From Candidatus Omnitrophota bacterium (lineage in GTDB: Bacteria > Omnitrophota > Gorgyraeia > Pluralincolimonadales > Pluralincolimonadaceae): a stretch of DNA of 53,107 nt. The translations under genes were made by a program, and so were the position numbers. Within the stretch, counting starts at the first letter, position 1. Each line of letters begins with the position of its first letter. The stretch spans positions 1 through 53,107 of the forward strand of contig PLNR01000005.1 in assembly GCA_003141835.1 (NCBI GenBank), written 5' to 3'. Positions 6,106-14,138 of the stretch are shown here, in pieces. The notes below the pieces were generated by a model. It did not search any database. It saw nothing but the letters and a program-made list of their open reading frames with translations, and was not told the DNA's origin.

Positions 6106-7443
6106 ATGGGAAAGTACCTGAAGAAGAGCGCGTTCTGGTTTTTCGCGGCTTTTCTGCTCTTCACTGTAATAGCGACGGTAGTCGCGGCCGCGGAGGTCAC
6201 TCCTGCGGCTAAGGTCGACACCGGTGATACGGCATGGCTTTTGACATCGGCGGCGCTGGTGTTATTGATGACGCCGGCCCTGGCATTTTTCTACGGCGGC
6301 CTCGTGCGCAGGAAGAACGTGCTTTCGATCCTGATGCAGTGCTTCATGCTGATGTGCCTCATAACCGTACAATGGGTACTTTTTGGTTACAGCCTTGCCT
6401 TCGGTCCCGATATAAAGGGGATAATAGGCAGCCTCGGGTGGTTCGGGCTCAAAGGAGTGGGGCTTGAACCGTATCCGGCCTATGCCGCGACCGTCCCTCA
6501 TCAGGCATTCATGATATTCCAGGCGATGTTTGCCATAATAACTCCCGGCCTAATATGCGGCGCATTCGCCGAGAGGATGAAGTTCTCGACGTTCTGTATC
6601 TTTACTCTTTTATGGGCAACGCTAGTATATGATCCTGTTTGCCACTGGGTCTGGGGCGTCGGAGGATTTTTAAGGGCGGGTGGTGCGCTCGATTTCGCGG
6701 GAGGCACGGTCGTCCATATCAATGCCGGTGTCGCAGCGTTAGCATGCGCCCTCGCATTGGGGAAACGTAAAGGCTATCCCGATAAGATATCCCCGCCGCA
6801 CAACCTGCCGTTCGCAGTCTTGGGGGCAGGCCTGCTCTGGTTCGGATGGTTCGGGTTCAACGGCGGAAGCGCTCTTGGTTCCGGCTCGCTTGCGACGAAC
6901 GCGTTTGTAGTGACGCACGTTGCGGCTGCTACTGCCGGCCTGACCTGGGCCCTCCTTGACTGGATATTCAGTTCCCGTTCCACCGTCTTAGGTATTATAA
7001 CCGGCGCTGTCGGAGGCCTTGTCGCGATAACCCCGGCGTCAGGTTTCGTCAATGTTGTCGGCGCATTATGGATAGGCATAGGCGTCTCGGTATTCTGCTA
7101 CATGGCCGTTGCCATATTAAAAGTGAAGTTTGGCTATGACGATTCGCTTGACGCTTTCGGCGTCCACGGCGTAGGAGGCATTTGGGGGGCCCTGGCTACC
7201 GGCCTCTGGGCGACAAAAATGGTCAATCCGGCCGGCGCGAACGGCCTTTTTTACGGCAACCCGGCGCAGTTCCTTATACAGTTCAAGGCCGTTATAATCA
7301 CCGCGGTTTATTCGTTCGTAATGACTTTCGTGATACTTAAGGCCCTCAATGCCTTTATGGGTGTTCGCGCTTCGGAACAGGATGAGCGTATCGGCCTGGA
7401 CCTTACACAACACCGTGAAGCCGGTTACACGGTCTTAGATTAG
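6106..7443 (+). CDS. amt: Ammonium transporter, first copy
   Basis: This 445-residue Amt/Mep/Rh family channel carries ammonium across the inner membrane. It begins with a cleavable or first hydrophobic segment (FWFFAAFLLFTVIATVVAAA) and then eleven helices. The conserved Asp and first pore His are in YDPVCHWVWG, and the second pore His is in FGVHGVGGIWG. The conserved DDSLDAFGVHG stretch and the C-terminal cytosolic GlnK-contact tail (ERIGLDLTQHREAGY) are present. AAAAGGAGG precedes the ATG. The partner glnK starts 8 bp after the stop. A second, closely similar amt-glnK pair follows, and parts of the two copies are identical in DNA. Confidence 0.95.
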   Translation: MGKYLKKSAFWFFAAFLLFTVIATVVAAAEVTPAAKVDTGDTAWLLTSAALVLLMTPALAFFYGGLVRRKNVLSILMQCFMLMCLITVQWVLFGYSLAFGPDIKGIIGSLGWFGLKGVGLEPYPAYAATVPHQAFMIFQAMFAIITPGLICGAFAERMKFSTFCIFTLLWATLVYDPVCHWVWGVGGFLRAGGALDFAGGTVVHINAGVAALACALALGKRKGYPDKISPPHNLPFAVLGAGLLWFGWFGFNGGSALGSGSLATNAFVVTHVAAATAGLTWALLDWIFSSRSTVLGIITGAVGGLVAITPASGFVNVVGALWIGIGVSVFCYMAVAILKVKFGYDDSLDAFGVHGVGGIWGALATGLWATKMVNPAGANGLFYGNPAQFLIQFKAVIITAVYSFVMTFVILKALNAFMGVRASEQDERIGLDLTQHREAGYTVLD

Positions 7444-7451
7444 GAGGAACC

Positions 7452-7793
7452 ATGAAATATATTGTAGCAATAATACAACCCGATAAACTCGATGAGGTGC
7501 TTACGAAACTTGAAGAAAAGGAGATACACCTGGTGACCGTGACCAGCGTGATGGGCCGCGGCCGCCAGAAAGGCATCTCCGAGGTCTACAGGAGCCATAA
7601 GGAGGCGGGCAGCCTGCTTAAAAAGGTAAAGCTGGAGATCGCCGTGAACGATGATTTTGTAAAACCGACCATAGATGCCATAACGTCCGGCGCAAGGACC
7701 GGCCACGTAGGCGACGGAAAGATATTTATTCTCGATTTGCCGGAATGTATTCGTATACGTACAGGAGAGAAGGGAAATCCTGCAATTGGATAG
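7452..7793 (+). CDS. glnK: PII protein GlnK, first copy
   Basis: This 113-residue PII is paired with the upstream amt and should block its pore when nitrogen is plentiful. It starts MKYIVAIIQP, has GRGRQKGISEVYRSHK at the T-loop, GHVGDGKIFI, and RIRTGEKG. Tyr-46 is present but position 51 is Glu (SHKEAGSLLKK), so uridylylation at the classical site is not possible. TAGGAGG lies 6 bp before the ATG. The middle 137 bp (7512-7648) are identical to those of the second glnK. Confidence 0.95.
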   Translation: MKYIVAIIQPDKLDEVLTKLEEKEIHLVTVTSVMGRGRQKGISEVYRSHKEAGSLLKKVKLEIAVNDDFVKPTIDAITSGARTGHVGDGKIFILDLPECIRIRTGEKGNPAIG

Positions 7794-8006
7794 ATTAAAG
7801 CGGGTGACTGGGCAGGCAGGACCCGCCCAAGCGAACTGATTGTCGGGGAGAGATTGCGATTTAACATTAACGTAACATGGATTTAACATTCAGTTAGTAC
7901 ACTATTCCCATAAAATTGGGACGGAAACAAAGTAATTTTTTGCCCTAAATTTATCAATTGAATAATCAATTGTATAAATGACCGGCAAACAAAAGGATAT
8001 ATGGGA
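7794..8006 (+). promoter_or_regulatory. Intergenic region with promoter C and a leader hairpin
   Basis: After glnK a GC-rich stem (GCGGGT at 7800-7805 with ACCCGC at 7821-7826) may act as a weak terminator but has no T-run. A 27-bp block at 7827-7853 (starting CCAAGCGAACTG) recurs upstream of promoter D. The promoter C array follows. In the 5' leader, CAATTG, a 6-nt AATAAT loop and a second CAATTG form a hairpin about 7964-7981, just before the ribosome binding site. The hairpin lacks G at loop position 4, so it does not fit the known ANTAR target loop. Confidence 0.5.
7860..7903 (+). promoter_or_regulatory. Promoter C: three 11-bp phased heptamers plus TACACT
   Basis: TTTAACA (7860), CGTAACA (7871) and TTTAACA (7882) lie exactly 11 bp apart. 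TACACT at 7898-7903 serves as the -10, 9 bp after the last heptamer. There is no recognisable -35. It drives the second amt-glnK pair. Of the four arrays this one has the best match to a single heptamer consensus. Confidence 0.75.
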
Positions 8007-9344
8007 ATGATAAAGTTGTTCAAACGTCCGCAGTTCTGGTTTCTTGCGGCCTTCCTGCTCTTCACGATAGCCGCGACAGTAGTGGCTGCGGCAGAAGCCG
8101 CTCCCGCGCCTAAGGTAGATTCCGGTGATACAGCATGGCTCCTCACTTCGGCGGCGTTAGTCCTGCTCATGACGCCGGGACTGGCATTCTTCTACGGCGG
8201 ACTGGTCCGCCGCAAGAACGTACTTTCATTATTGATGCAGTGTTTTATGCTCATGTGCCTCATCACGATGCAGTGGGCCTTGTTCGGTTACAGCCTTGCC
8301 TTCGGGCCTGACATAAAAGGTATCATAGGCAGCCTCGGGTGGTTCGGGCTCAAAGGAGTGGGGCTTGAACCGTATCCGGCCTATGCCGCGACCGTCCCTC
8401 ATCAGGCATTCATGATATTCCAGGCGATGTTTGCCATAATAACTCCCGGCCTAATATGCGGCGCATTCGCCGAGAGGATGAAATTCTCGACGTTCTGCGT
8501 ATTCACGCTTATCTGGGCGACCCTCGTATACGATCCGGTCTGCCACTGGGTATGGGGCGCCGGCGGGTTCCTTAAGGCCGCAGGAGTGCTTGATTTTGCC
8601 GGCGGTATCGTCGTCCACATCAATGCCGGCGTGGCGGCATTAGCATGCGCCCTCGTATTGGGGAAACGTAAAGGCTATCCCGACAAGATATCCCCGCCGC
8701 ACAACCTGCCGTTCGCAGTCTTGGGGGCAGGCCTGCTCTGGTTCGGATGGTTCGGGTTCAACGCAGGGAGCGCGCTCACATCAGGCGCACTGGCGACAAG
8801 CGCTTTTGTGAATACCCAGTTTGCCGGCGCGGCCGCAGGCCTGACCTGGGCCCTCCTTGACTGGATATTCAATTCCCGTTCGACGGTCTTAGGCATCATA
8901 ACCGGAGCTGTCGGCGGCCTCGCCGCGGTGACCCCTGCCTCGGGTTTTATAACTCCCATAGGCGCAATATGGATAGGGATCGTCGTTTCGGCATTATGCT
9001 ACATGGCGGTCGCGATATTGAAAAATAAATTGGGCTACGACGATTCGCTCGACGCTTTCGGCGTCCACGGCATCGGCGGAATGTGGGGGACGCTGGCTGC
9101 CGGCCTCTGGGCGACAACCATGGTCAATCCTGCCGGCGCGAACGGCCTTTTTTACGGCAACCCGGCGCAGTTCTTCATCCAGTTAAAGGCCGTGGTAATA
9201 ACTTCCGTATATTCATTTGTCATGACTTTTGTGATCCTTAAGGTCCTCAACGCGGTTATGGGCGTGCGCGCCTCGGAGCAGGACGAGCGCATCGGCCTCG
9301 ACCTTACGCAACACCGTGAAGCCGGCTACACGATCTTAGATTAA
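8007..9344 (+). CDS. amt: Ammonium transporter, second copy
   Basis: This is a paralogue of the upstream amt with the same length and topology and nearly the same protein. The pore residues (YDPVCHWVWG and FGVHGIGGMWG) and the C-terminal GlnK-contact tail are kept. An ATG also occurs at 8001, but AAAGGAT ends only about 2 bp before it. The ATG at 8007 has normal spacing, giving MIKLFKRPQFWF. Unlike copy one it has its own phased-heptamer promoter. DNA identity to copy one is patchy, with a 158-bp identical block (8325-8482) and a 79-bp identical block (8685-8763) between diverged stretches. Confidence 0.94.
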   Translation: MIKLFKRPQFWFLAAFLLFTIAATVVAAAEAAPAPKVDSGDTAWLLTSAALVLLMTPGLAFFYGGLVRRKNVLSLLMQCFMLMCLITMQWALFGYSLAFGPDIKGIIGSLGWFGLKGVGLEPYPAYAATVPHQAFMIFQAMFAIITPGLICGAFAERMKFSTFCVFTLIWATLVYDPVCHWVWGAGGFLKAAGVLDFAGGIVVHINAGVAALACALVLGKRKGYPDKISPPHNLPFAVLGAGLLWFGWFGFNAGSALTSGALATSAFVNTQFAGAAAGLTWALLDWIFNSRSTVLGIITGAVGGLAAVTPASGFITPIGAIWIGIVVSALCYMAVAILKNKLGYDDSLDAFGVHGIGGMWGTLAAGLWATTMVNPAGANGLFYGNPAQFFIQLKAVVITSVYSFVMTFVILKVLNAVMGVRASEQDERIGLDLTQHREAGYTILD

Positions 9345-9353
9345 GGAGGAACC

Positions 9354-9695
9354 ATGAAATATATTATTGCTATAATCCAGCCTGACAGGCTAGATGATGT
9401 GTTGACGAAATTGGAAGAAAAGGAGATACACCTGGTGACCGTGACCAGCGTGATGGGCCGCGGCCGCCAGAAAGGCATCTCCGAGGTCTACAGGAGCCAT
9501 AAGGAGGCGGGCAGCCTGCTTAAAAAGGTAAAGCTGGAGATCGCCGTGAATGACGATTTCGTAAAACCTGCGGTAGAGGCGATAAAGTCAGGCGCGCGCA
9601 CAGGCCACGTCGGCGACGGCAAGATATTCATCCTCGACCTGCAGGAAGCCATCCGCATCCGCACGGGCGAGAAGGGCGGCCCGGCGATAGGATAA
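9354..9695 (+). CDS. glnK: PII protein GlnK, second copy
   Basis: This 113-residue PII is nearly identical to the first GlnK. It differs mostly in the first 20 residues and in the segment after AVNDDFVKP. The T-loop (GISEVYRSHKEAGSLLKK) is identical, with Glu at position 51. The DNA from 9414 to 9550 is identical to 7512-7648. It starts 9 bp after the second amt with AAGGAGG at 9343-9349. It is expected to gate the second Amt, and heterotrimers with the first GlnK are likely since the T-loops are the same. Confidence 0.94.
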   Translation: MKYIIAIIQPDRLDDVLTKLEEKEIHLVTVTSVMGRGRQKGISEVYRSHKEAGSLLKKVKLEIAVNDDFVKPAVEAIKSGARTGHVGDGKIFILDLQEAIRIRTGEKGGPAIG

Positions 9696-9822
9696 TGTGT
9701 ATTTCGAAATGCCGACCGGACAATCAGGTTCGCGCAGAGCCGATTTATGACGCAGTTGCTATCGGTCGAAGCGAGTAATAAATAAGGCCAAGCGAACTGA
9801 TTGTCGGGGAGAGAGATTGAGA
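9696..9822 (+). other. Intergenic region upstream of promoter D
   Basis: No gene or terminator stands out. The block at 9788-9814 (CCAAGCGAACTG and following) is a 27-bp identical copy of 7827-7853. It lies about 10 bp upstream of the heptamer array in both places. It may be a second operator or just part of the duplicated intergenic region. Confidence 0.45.
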
Positions 9823-9866
9823 TTTAACATCCGTGTAATATGGATTTAACATTGGGGCTGTATACT
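9823..9866 (+). promoter_or_regulatory. Promoter D: three 11-bp phased heptamers plus TATACT
   Basis: TTTAACA (9823), TGTAATA (9834) and TTTAACA (9845) lie exactly 11 bp apart. The -10 TATACT is at 9861-9866, 9 bp after the last heptamer. It drives the first glutamine synthetase. The expected transcript start near 9873 leaves a leader of about 27 bases that holds the GGGAGG ribosome binding site. Confidence 0.75.
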
Positions 9867-9899
9867 TTTGGCATAAAATAAAAAGGGAGGTAAGCCAGC

Positions 9900-11411
9900 A
9901 TGAAAGGGAAAGCAGTAAAGAAGGGGGCAGCGGAAGTGAAGACAAAAAATCCGCTCGTGAACGGCGCGTTCGACGAAAAGGCCGCGCGCGACGTGATGAA
10001 GATGGTGAAGGAAAAGAAGATCGATATAATCGATCTTAAGTTCAACGACCTGCCGGGGTTGTGGCAGCATTTCTCGATACCGGCTTCGGAATTGCTCGAG
10101 ATGGATGATATAACACGCTCCATCTGGGTCGATGGCATCGGGTTCGACGGCTCCTCGATCCGCGGTTTCCAGAAGATACAGGAATCGGACATGATCATGA
10201 TACCGGACCCGGCTACCGCGGTCATCGACCCCATATGCGAGGTCCCGACCTTAAGCATTATCTGCGATATTTACGACCCGTTGACGCGTAAACCGTATTC
10301 ACGCGATCCGCGTTATATCGCGAAGAAAGCTGAGAAATACCTCAAAGAAACCGGCATAGCCGACTCGATCTATTTCGGCCCCGAAGCCGAGTTCTTCCTT
10401 TTTAACGACGTCCGTTTCGACCAGAACGAGAATTCCGGTTATTACTATATCGATTCGGATGAAGCCGACTGGAACACCGGGCGCAAGGAAGACCCGAACT
10501 TAGGGTATAAGATCCGTTTCAAGGAAGGGTATTTCCCTGTCCCGCCGCACGATACGCTCCAGGATCTAAGGAGCCGCATGATCTTGAAGATGAAGGAAGC
10601 GGGAGTGACCATAGAGGTTCATCATCACGAGGTTGCCACAGCCGGACAATGCGAGATCGACATCAAATTCGATAAACTGACCAAGATGGCCGACAAACTT
10701 TTGATGTACAAATACATCATAAAGAACATGGCCAGGAAGAACGGCATGGTAGCGACATTCATGCCGAAGCCGCTCTTCGCGGACAACGGTTCGGGAATGC
10801 ATTGCCACCAGAGCCTCTGGAAAAACGGCGTCAACCTCTTCTACGACAAGAACGGCTACGCGCTCATAAGCCAGACCGCCAAATATTACATCGGCGGCCT
10901 GTTAAAGCACGCGAACAGCCTTATGGCCTTCTGTGCCCCTACGACAAACTCTTATAAGAGATTGGTCCCGGGCTATGAAGCGCCTGTAAACCTTGTATAT
11001 TCGGCGCGCAACCGCTCGGCGGCCGTCCGCATACCGATGTACAGCGACAGCCCGAAATCCAAGAGGATCGAGTTCAGGCCTCCGGATCCGTCATGCAACG
11101 GCTACATCGCCTTCAGCGCCATGCTCATGGCCGGTTTGGACGGTATCATCAACAAGATCGATCCGGGCAAACCGACCGACAAGGACCTCTTCGAATTGAG
11201 CGGCGAAGAGATAGCCAAGATACCTACGGTGCCGTCATCGCTGAAGCGCGCGATGGATGCATTGGAAGCGGACCACGAGTACCTGCTTAGAGGCGGGGTA
11301 TTCACAAAGGATGTTATAGACATTTGGCTGGAATTCAAGAGGAAGAAAGAGATAGACGCGGTGAGAATGCGTCCGCATCCTTACGAGTTCTACCTCTATT
11401 TCGATATTTAA
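9900..11411 (+). CDS. glnA: Type I glutamine synthetase, GSI-beta-like
   Basis: This 503-residue enzyme makes glutamine from glutamate, ammonia and ATP. The motifs are [28 protein letters not shown] (metal site), [14 protein letters not shown], the ATP site [20 protein letters not shown], and NRSAAVRIP (glutamate site). The [16 protein letters not shown]-type insertion is usual in GSI-beta. A Lys-rich extension of about 30 residues precedes the usual start. The position of the adenylylated Tyr reads DLFELSGEE (about residue 430), so Tyr is replaced by Phe and regulation by adenylylation is unlikely. It has its own phased-heptamer promoter and GGGAGG ribosome binding site. Confidence 0.95.
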   Translation: MKGKAVKKGAAEVKTKNPLVNGAFDEKAARDVMKMVKEKKIDIIDLKFNDLPGLWQHFSIPASELLEMDDITRSIWVDGIGFDGSSIRGFQKIQESDMIMIPDPATAVIDPICEVPTLSIICDIYDPLTRKPYSRDPRYIAKKAEKYLKETGIADSIYFGPEAEFFLFNDVRFDQNENSGYYYIDSDEADWNTGRKEDPNLGYKIRFKEGYFPVPPHDTLQDLRSRMILKMKEAGVTIEVHHHEVATAGQCEIDIKFDKLTKMADKLLMYKYIIKNMARKNGMVATFMPKPLFADNGSGMHCHQSLWKNGVNLFYDKNGYALISQTAKYYIGGLLKHANSLMAFCAPTTNSYKRLVPGYEAPVNLVYSARNRSAAVRIPMYSDSPKSKRIEFRPPDPSCNGYIAFSAMLMAGLDGIINKIDPGKPTDKDLFELSGEEIAKIPTVPSSLKRAMDALEADHEYLLRGGVFTKDVIDIWLEFKRKKEIDAVRMRPHPYEFYLYFDI

Positions 11412-11416
11412 GGGTA

Positions 11417-11438
11417 TGGTAGAGAGTCTACTCTACCA
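11417..11438. terminator. Bidirectional hairpin between convergent genes
   Basis: TGGTAGAG and CTCTACCA form a perfect 8-bp stem with a 6-nt loop. The hairpin exactly fills the space between the glutamine synthetase stop and the stop of the leftward gene at 11439. There is no T-run on either side, so termination would be weak or factor-assisted. The same arms recur at 30504-30526. Confidence 0.55.
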
Positions 11439-12284
11439 CTATTCGAGAGGCGGTTTATAAGTAGGGGCGGTTCCTAATTGATTGGCTGGCTGCCCACCCC
11501 CAATGTTGGGCGCAGGAGCTGCCCCTTCTTTTTTAGAGAAGGCCAGGTACCCCATAGTAAATAATCCTACGACGGGAATGATCGTAATAACCCCGATCCA
11601 TCCCTCCTTGCCGCGCGCCAAAGCGATCCTGAACCAGATGAAACCGAAGAGGAACAGGTCGCATATCGGCGCCAAGAAAGCTCCCAGTATCGGCACAAAC
11701 CCGGTAAGGAGCAACAATAGCCAAACATATCTTACGTTCCCTATCTTGCATGCCAGGAAGAGGTTCGCAATGGGTATCCATGCCATCCAGCCGTTTTGGG
11801 TATCCGTTTTCCTTGCGATGGCCTGGAGGCATACGGCAGAATAGATATAAAAGATCAGGCAGGCGATTATTATGACCCCGAGGAATGCCATTATGATGGC
11901 GGCTAACACGACCTTGCTTTCTTTATCCGGTAATTTGATCTTAGGGGTTTCTGTGACGGAAAGGCCCGATAATTTTTCTTCCTGGGACGGGCTTAGAGGT
12001 GTCACGGCTTCAGCCACCGGCGGGACAGTCTCGACGGTTTCGGCCTGAGGCGCGGGCGATGCTTCCGCAGGTTTAAGGTCCACCGCCTGCCCGTTTATCT
12101 CCCGTATGTCGGCGAGGTCATAAGTCATCTCGGTTACGCCGTAAAGGTCTACGGTCACGGAATTATTGGTTATCGCCTTGATATTCCCTTCGACCTTCTT
12201 GCCGGACCTGAAAGTTACCGTATCCGCCCACGCGTTCACCGTTAAAAGCGCAATCGCCGCGCACACTAAGAGTATCTTTTTCAT
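11439..12284 (-). CDS. Membrane protein with signal peptide and DUF5684-like domain
   Basis: This 281-residue protein has a signal peptide (ILLVCAAIALLTVNAWA). A small beta domain follows (DTVTFRSGKKVEGNIKAI, and so on to about residue 70) that resembles secreted SH3-like repeats. Next is a Pro/Ala/Glu-rich linker, then four to five transmembrane helices. The membrane part contains IARKTDTQNGWMAWIPIANL and LACKIGNVRYVWLLLLL, the pattern of DUF5684-type proteins of unknown function. The C-terminal tail is Pro/Gly-rich. It has its own promoter, divergent from nadE, and converges on glnA. No link to nitrogen metabolism is evident. Confidence 0.7.
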   Translation of the reverse strand: MKKILLVCAAIALLTVNAWADTVTFRSGKKVEGNIKAITNNSVTVDLYGVTEMTYDLADIREINGQAVDLKPAEASPAPQAETVETVPPVAEAVTPLSPSQEEKLSGLSVTETPKIKLPDKESKVVLAAIIMAFLGVIIIACLIFYIYSAVCLQAIARKTDTQNGWMAWIPIANLFLACKIGNVRYVWLLLLLTGFVPILGAFLAPICDLFLFGFIWFRIALARGKEGWIGVITIIPVVGLFTMGYLAFSKKEGAAPAPNIGGGQPANQLGTAPTYKPPLE

Positions 12285-12305
12285 TGTTACCCCCTATATA
12301 CCTAA

Positions 12306-12334
12306 ATTGTATCCAAACTTACCCCCAAAGGCAA
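12306..12334 (-). promoter_or_regulatory. Sigma-70 promoter for the leftward membrane protein
   Basis: On the minus strand TTGCCT (12329-12334) and TACAAT (12306-12311) are separated by 17 bp. The start codon lies about 22 bp further on. Confidence 0.6.
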
Positions 12335-12358
12335 GGATTATCGTCAAAAAATCTTTTC

Positions 12359-12386
12359 TTGCATTTTCAGGAAAGTTTGGTATAAT
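12359..12386 (+). promoter_or_regulatory. Sigma-70 promoter for nadE-glnA-ANTAR
   Basis: TTGCAT (12359-12364) and TATAAT (12381-12386) are separated by 16 bp. No phased heptamers are seen, so this operon appears to be outside the 11-bp-repeat regulon. The transcript would start near 12393. Confidence 0.65.
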
Positions 12387-12411
12387 AGGGGGCTAAATTA
12401 GCGAGGTGAAA

Positions 12412-14124
12412 ATGGATCCGATCCGCTTTGGCATAGCCCAAATAAACCCCACCGTGGGTAACCTTCAGGGCAATAAAGAGAAGATAATAAAGTGCATAAG
12501 TGACGCAAGATCATTGGGTTGCGACATCGTTATCCTCCCGGAGCTCGCTATAACCGGCTATCCGCCGGAAGACCTCCTCCTAAAGCCCCAGTTTGCCGAT
12601 GACGCCATGAAGATCCTTAATGAGATAGCCCATAAGACCGATAATATCATAGTGATCCTGGGTTGCCTGGACAAGACCAAGGACGGGATCTATAATTCGG
12701 CCGCTCTTATCCGCGACAAGGAACTTATCCATATATATCATAAGATACTGCTCCCGAATTACGGCGTTTTTGACGAAAAGAGGTATTTCAGGGCCGGCAA
12801 CGAGTCCTTTGCGTTCAAATTCGAGGGGCTTAAGATCGGCCTGAATATCTGCGAGGATATCTGGGATGGCAGCGGACCGGCCAGTTTCGAGGCTGTCGAT
12901 ATGGGCGCGCAGGTCATAATAAATATTTCAGCCTCTCCTTACCACGCCGGCAAGCTGCATGCCCGCGAGAAGATGCTTGTCGAAAGGGCGCAGCAGACCG
13001 CCTCGATAATCCTTTATGACAACCTCGTAGGCGGGCAGGATGAGCTCGTATTCGACGGCGGTAGCATGGTAATAGGCTGGAAGGGCAGCATTCTCGCACG
13101 CGGGAAACAATTTGAAGAGGACATAGCGCTCTTCGACCTCAATCCCGAGGAATACCTTAAATACAGGAAGGTGCCGGCCAGGAAGCCGGCCGTAAATAAT
13201 TACAGGGCCAAGGAACTTTCCCTTAAGAGATGCGAAGTGAAGATAAGGCCGCCTTTCCCGCCGCGCCGCCTTGAGAAATTAGGCAGCGTAGAGGAGATAT
13301 ACAAGGCGCTTGTCCTGGGCACCAGGGATTATATGACTAAGAACGGGTTCAAGAAGGCGGTAGTCGGAGTGAGCGGGGGAATAGATTCGGCCCTGACCGC
13401 CTGCATAGCCGTAGACGCGCTCGGCAAGGACAATGTCGCGGCCGTGACGATGCCTTCGATGTACACAAAAGAAGAGACCCGCGCCGACGCTGTCGCCGTC
13501 GCAAAAAACCTCGGCCTGAAGACGATAACCATACCCATAAATACCATCCACCTGGCGTATACGCGCATGCTTAAAAAGGAGTTCAAGGACTCCAAGGTCG
13601 ACATAACCGAGGAGAACCTGCAGGCGAGGATACGCGGCAACATCCTTATGGCGCTTTCGAATAAATTCAACTGGCTCGTCCTGACGACCGGCAATAAGAG
13701 TGAGATGTCGGTGGGTTACTGCACCCTTTACGGCGATATGGCCGGCGGTTTCGCGGTACTGAAGGATGTCCTGAAGACCGTAGTCTACCAGTTGTCTGAA
13801 TACAGGAACGCAATCGCCGGGAAAGAGGTCATCCCGGTCACGACGATAAAGAGGGCTCCGACCGCCGAATTGAAACCCAACCAGAAAGACCAGGACACGC
13901 TTCCGCCTTATCACGTGCTTGATGGCATACTGAAACTTTATGTCGAGGAAGACAAGTCGGCTGGCGAGATCGTCGCCCAGCGTTTCGACGCTAAGGTCGT
14001 GAAGAAGGTCATCTCGATGGTCGATAAGAGCGAGTATAAAAGGCGCCAGAGCCCGCCCGGGGTCAAGATAACCCCGAAGGCCTTCGGCAAGGACCGCAGG
14101 GTGCCCATAACAAACAGATATTAA
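12412..14124 (+). CDS. nadE: Glutamine-dependent NAD+ synthetase
   Basis: This 570-residue enzyme amidates deamido-NAD using ammonia released from glutamine. The N-terminal nitrilase-type domain carries the Glu-Lys-Cys triad: Glu44 in PELAITGYPPED, Lys111 in YHKILLPNYGVFDE, and Cys147 in NICEDIWDG. The C-terminal synthetase domain has the ATP pyrophosphatase loop SGGIDSALT (about residue 320), then TTGNKSEMSVGYCTLYGDMAGG and AELKPNQKDQDTLPPY. The ATG at 12412 is preferred to the GTG at 12406 because GAGGTG lies just before it. It is the first gene of an operon with a glutamine synthetase 14 bp downstream, which would supply its amide donor. Confidence 0.95.
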   Translation: MDPIRFGIAQINPTVGNLQGNKEKIIKCISDARSLGCDIVILPELAITGYPPEDLLLKPQFADDAMKILNEIAHKTDNIIVILGCLDKTKDGIYNSAALIRDKELIHIYHKILLPNYGVFDEKRYFRAGNESFAFKFEGLKIGLNICEDIWDGSGPASFEAVDMGAQVIINISASPYHAGKLHAREKMLVERAQQTASIILYDNLVGGQDELVFDGGSMVIGWKGSILARGKQFEEDIALFDLNPEEYLKYRKVPARKPAVNNYRAKELSLKRCEVKIRPPFPPRRLEKLGSVEEIYKALVLGTRDYMTKNGFKKAVVGVSGGIDSALTACIAVDALGKDNVAAVTMPSMYTKEETRADAVAVAKNLGLKTITIPINTIHLAYTRMLKKEFKDSKVDITEENLQARIRGNILMALSNKFNWLVLTTGNKSEMSVGYCTLYGDMAGGFAVLKDVLKTVVYQLSEYRNAIAGKEVIPVTTIKRAPTAELKPNQKDQDTLPPYHVLDGILKLYVEEDKSAGEIVAQRFDAKVVKKVISMVDKSEYKRRQSPPGVKITPKAFGKDRRVPITNRY

Positions 14125-14138
14125 AAAAGGAGAAAGAG

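Larger units (their letters stand above)
6424..9550 (+). repeat. Tandem amt-glnK duplication with identical DNA tracts
   Basis: The two amt-glnK units repeat at an offset of 1901-1902 bp. Three tracts are identical in DNA: 6424-6581 with 8325-8482, 6784-6862 with 8685-8763, and 7512-7648 with 9414-9550. The flanking codons differ at many synonymous sites. The boundaries were read by eye. Confidence 0.85.

Noticed and set aside
7950-7990. The CAATTG-AATAAT-CAATTG hairpin in the leader of the second amt as an ANTAR target.
   Set aside because: The loop has A at position 1 but not G at position 4, there is only one stem, and no terminator follows. It does not meet the dual-hexaloop pattern.
6034-9899. 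Sigma-54 promoters upstream of amt and glnA.
   Set aside because: I looked for TGGC-N8-TTGC-type pairs before the nitrogen genes and saw none. The phased heptamers with TATACT explain the promoters better.
11417-11438. The hexaloop hairpin after glnA as an ANTAR target.
   Set aside because: The loop is AGTCTA, with C at position 4, and the hairpin lies at the 3' end between convergent genes. A terminator or palindromic element is simpler.
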